From Thermoanaerobaculia bacterium (GTDB taxonomy: Bacteria > Acidobacteriota > Thermoanaerobaculia > Multivoradales > UBA5704): DNA of 14,896 nucleotides. The position numbers were made by a program, and so were the translations under genes. The DNA is taken from contig JAICSG010000024.1 in NCBI GenBank assembly GCA_025937035.1, forward strand, positions 1 through 14,896, written 5' to 3'. Shown here one piece after another: positions 13,564 through 14,896 of the stretch; the stretch's first letter is position 1; every line of letters begins with the position of its first letter. The notes beneath the pieces are model-generated. The model was not told where the DNA came from and did no database searches. It saw nothing but the letters and a program-made list of their open reading frames with translations.

Positions 13564-13890
13564 GATCCGGTTTCACCTCGACGAGTGTGTGTGGCCGGGG
13601 CCGTCGCTGACGGTCTCCGCCGCCGTGGCATCGACGCTACGACGACGCGGGAATCCGGGCTGATCGGCTCGCGCGATCTCGATCAGCTCGCCTTCGCGAC
13701 CCGGGAGGAGCGCGTCTTGATCACTCAGGACGCGGATTTTCTGCGTCTGGCCCACGAGGGTCGTCCCCATCGCGGAATCGCCTATTACGCTCCCGGGAGC
13801 CGCACGATCGGTGATCTGATCTCACGGCTGGTTCTGATGCACGCCGTCCTGAGCGCGGACGAGATGATCGGAACGATCGAATTTCTCTGA
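13553..13890 (+). pseudogene. DUF5615 PIN-like toxin, frameshifted
   Basis: The N-terminal part reads VPAEIRFHLDECV from GTG 13553, overlapping the DUF433 stop. It carries the first beta strand and the first acidic residue of the PIN-like fold (HLDE). That frame ends at TGA 13663 after 36 codons. The rest of the domain is in another frame: AVADGLRRRGIDATTTRESG, then VLITQDADFLRL with the second acidic cluster, GIAYYAPGSRTIGDLI and the C-terminus ending at 13890. The shift lies at TGTGTGTG (13586-13593). Removing one TG restores LDECVAGAVADGLRRRG, the expected continuous sequence. A start at GTG 13585 would give a 101-residue protein lacking the first strand and Asp. It may be a pseudogene, a phase-variable state or a sequencing error. 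Confidence 0.85.
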
Positions 13891-13919
13891 ATTGGGACTG
13901 AGGAAGGAATGGGAAGGTT

Positions 13920-14275
13920 TGGTGGAGGTGGTGGGAGTCGAACCCACGTCCGAAGAACACGTCTCAGGAGCTTCTACGTGTGTATCCTTCTATCCTAAGT
14001 CTCGCCTCCGTGCTCTGGAAGAAGGCCAACCTGGCACGGTAGCCAGCCTTGCTTTATATCAGGATGCGCCGCAAGGCATACACATCCATTGATCCGCTTT
14101 AGCGTCGTTCCGGTGAGCGCCGCGAATCAAGGCCCACCATCGGAACGTCACGAGCCTTTTTTAGGCCGCGAGGGCGAAGTTATCGTTCGCAGTTATCTTT
14201 TCCAGTGTTACGAGCGGAAAGCTCGACACGCGACCCCTGCTCCGCTTTGTTCCCCGTCGAAACCGGTACACCCCC
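13920..14275 (-). ncRNA. ssrA: Transfer-messenger RNA (tmRNA, SsrA)
   Basis: tmRNA rescues stalled ribosomes and tags the product for proteolysis. The 5' end GGGGGTG (14275-14269) pairs with CACCTCC before the 3' ACCA at 13920, forming the 7-bp acceptor stem. The 5' domain contains GGTTTCGACGGGG, and the 3' end has the T-arm GTGGGTTCGACTCCCAC. The tag frame occupies 14190-14161 and reads GCG AAC GAT AAC TTC GCC CTC GCG GCC TAA, giving ANDNFALAA, a typical hydrophobic LAA-ending degron. The 3' CCA is encoded. It is the ordinary one-piece form of 356 nt, not the permuted type. Confidence 0.97.
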
Positions 14276-14305
14276 AGGTTGCCAAAGAACCGTGCTGCTG
14301 ACATC

Positions 14306-14311
14306 AGTATA
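14306..14311 (-). promoter_or_regulatory. Possible -10 element of ssrA
   Basis: TATACT on the minus strand would start a transcript about 24 nt before the mature tmRNA 5' end; the leader would be removed by RNase P. No good -35 is seen in the bases upstream, where the hairpin GGGGGACATTCCCCC and the repeat array begin. Confidence 0.4.
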
Positions 14312-14345
14312 AACCAGGACGTGACGGGGGACATTCCCCCGCGAG

Positions 14346-14713
14346 GCTTCGCCGTAACCTTGCGGCGGCCCACCTCCGGCCACGACGGCTTTTCTCCCGC
14401 TGTGATGGCCTGCCTTCGCGTACGATGCTCCGTCGCAGCCGGAGAACAACCGTCGTACCGGGAGGCGGCTCGCTGTAAGCCCGCAACGGTCCGTCGTAGC
14501 CAGAGGCCACCCATCGTACGCGGGGAAAAACCGTCGCGGGTAGAGGCGGATCGTCGTACGCGGAGACAGCTCGTCGCACCGGGAGAAAAACCATCGCAGC
14601 CGGAGACGGCTCGTCGTAAGGGTACGACGGAGCGTCGTACGCGGAGGCGGATCGTCGTAGCCGGAGAAAAACCGTCGTACGTGCAGGCAGATCGCCGCAA
14701 GCCTACGACGGGC
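14346..14713. repeat. Degenerate 20-bp repeat array with 81-bp higher-order unit and one inverted copy
   Basis: From 14431 to 14713 the plus strand is a head-to-tail array of fourteen 20-21-bp units, most beginning CGTCGTA or CGTCGCA. Three types recur: A (ending GGAGAAAAAC), B (ending near GGCGGAT) and C (21 bp, for example CGTCGTA-AGGG-TACGACG, a hairpin). They form an 81-bp block B-A-B-C, complete at 14552-14632 and 14633-14713 and truncated at 14431-14491 (A-B-C) and 14492-14551 (B-A-B). Positions 14427-14346 carry one more B-A-B-C block on the opposite strand. The right end runs over the stop codon of the gene at 14703. No spacer sequences exist between units. Confidence 0.85.
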
Positions 14714-14896
14714 CGTCTTCCCGGGCGGCGACGGCCTCCAGGAACTCGTCGGGACCGTAGGTGCGCAGGCGGGAGATGACCAGGAACCAGCCGGCGAGAG
14801 CGACCACGGCGCCGAAGGGGGCCACCTCCAGCAGCTTGGGAAAGAACGGCCAGAGGACCGTAAGCAGCCCCCCCGCCACGGCGAGGAGGAGGACAG
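14703..14896 (-). CDS. Membrane protein, C-terminal 63 residues only
   Basis: On the minus strand an open frame enters from the window edge and ends at TAG (14705-14703). The visible part has two hydrophobic segments (LLLAVAGGLLTVLWPFFP and VAPFGAVVALAGWFLVISRL), then RTYGPDEFLEAVAAREDGPS. It looks like the last two membrane helices and cytoplasmic tail of an integral membrane protein. I do not recognise the family. The last codons and the stop lie inside the terminal repeat unit of the adjoining array. Confidence 0.65.
   Translation of the reverse strand, partial: VLLLAVAGGLLTVLWPFFPKLLEVAPFGAVVALAGWFLVISRLRTYGPDEFLEAVAAREDGPS

Noticed and set aside
13249..13920. A genomic island inserted at the 3' end of ssrA
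   Set aside because: A toxin-antitoxin pair lies next to the 3' end, but no integrase or duplicated ssrA 3' segment is found in the window.
13920..13975. A separate tRNA gene, suggested by the T-arm-like GGTTCGA and CCA end
   Set aside because: These bases are the 3' end of the tmRNA; no anticodon arm is present.
14431..14713. CRISPR array
   Set aside because: Units follow each other without spacers, are diverged, and no cas genes are present.
14161..14779. Long open frames through the repeat array with recurring GEKPS (plus) and DGFSP (minus), resembling zinc-finger linkers
   Set aside because: They arise because the 81- and 60-bp spacings are multiples of three. There are no Cys/His pairs, both strands are open equally, and one frame runs into the tmRNA tag sequence.

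Overview
The window is GC-rich bacterial chromosomal DNA with short intergenic gaps. It carries the classic oriC-proximal block yidC-jag-rsmG-parA-parB, with two parS-like sites between jag and rsmG. The bactofilin, the LepB/DUF4845-like pair, the one-piece tmRNA (tag ANDNFALAA) and the GC content suggest an Acidobacteriota-like or deltaproteobacteria-like lineage. That assignment is inference; no rRNA gene is present to confirm it.

Layout. Positions 1-2627 (+) hold the 3' part of yidC and jag. Positions 2628-2874 hold a terminator-like hairpin, an inverted pair of parS sites, a palindromic REPIN-like element and a promoter for rsmG. Positions 2875-5549 (+) hold rsmG, parA, parB and a bactofilin, the last three joined by 4-nt start/stop overlaps. 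Positions 9015-5563 (-) form a likely operon: two tandem signal peptidases I, a DUF4845-like single-pass protein and a five-TM alkaline-phosphatase-fold protein that has lost almost all its catalytic residues. Positions 9381-10862 (+) hold a secreted ComEA-like DNA-binding protein, a GspH/FimT-type prepilin and cutA. A trans-sulfuration PLP enzyme (-, 10859-12019) is divergent from mtnA (+, 12156-13214). Next comes a DUF433/DUF5615 toxin-antitoxin pair whose toxin is frameshifted at a (TG)4 tract, then ssrA on the minus strand (13920-14275). A degenerate array of about eighteen 20-21-bp units (14346-14713) follows, and last the 3' end of a membrane protein gene (-).

How the genes work together. 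YidC and Jag serve membrane-protein insertion and RNA binding beside the replication origin. ParA, ParB and parS segregate the chromosome, and the coupled bactofilin is a plausible cytoskeletal partner. The LepB operon processes secreted proteins. ComEA and the prepilin point to DNA uptake or type IV pilus-like functions. The PLP enzyme and MtnA both belong to sulfur amino-acid metabolism and share a divergent promoter region.

Most worth a second look: the 81-bp higher-order repeat with one inverted copy, the frameshifted toxin, the catalytically dead phosphatase-fold protein next to the duplicated LepB, the Jag KH domain with a lost GxxG loop, and the REPIN beside parS. All coordinates and repeat alignments were worked out by hand from the sequence; no database search was possible.
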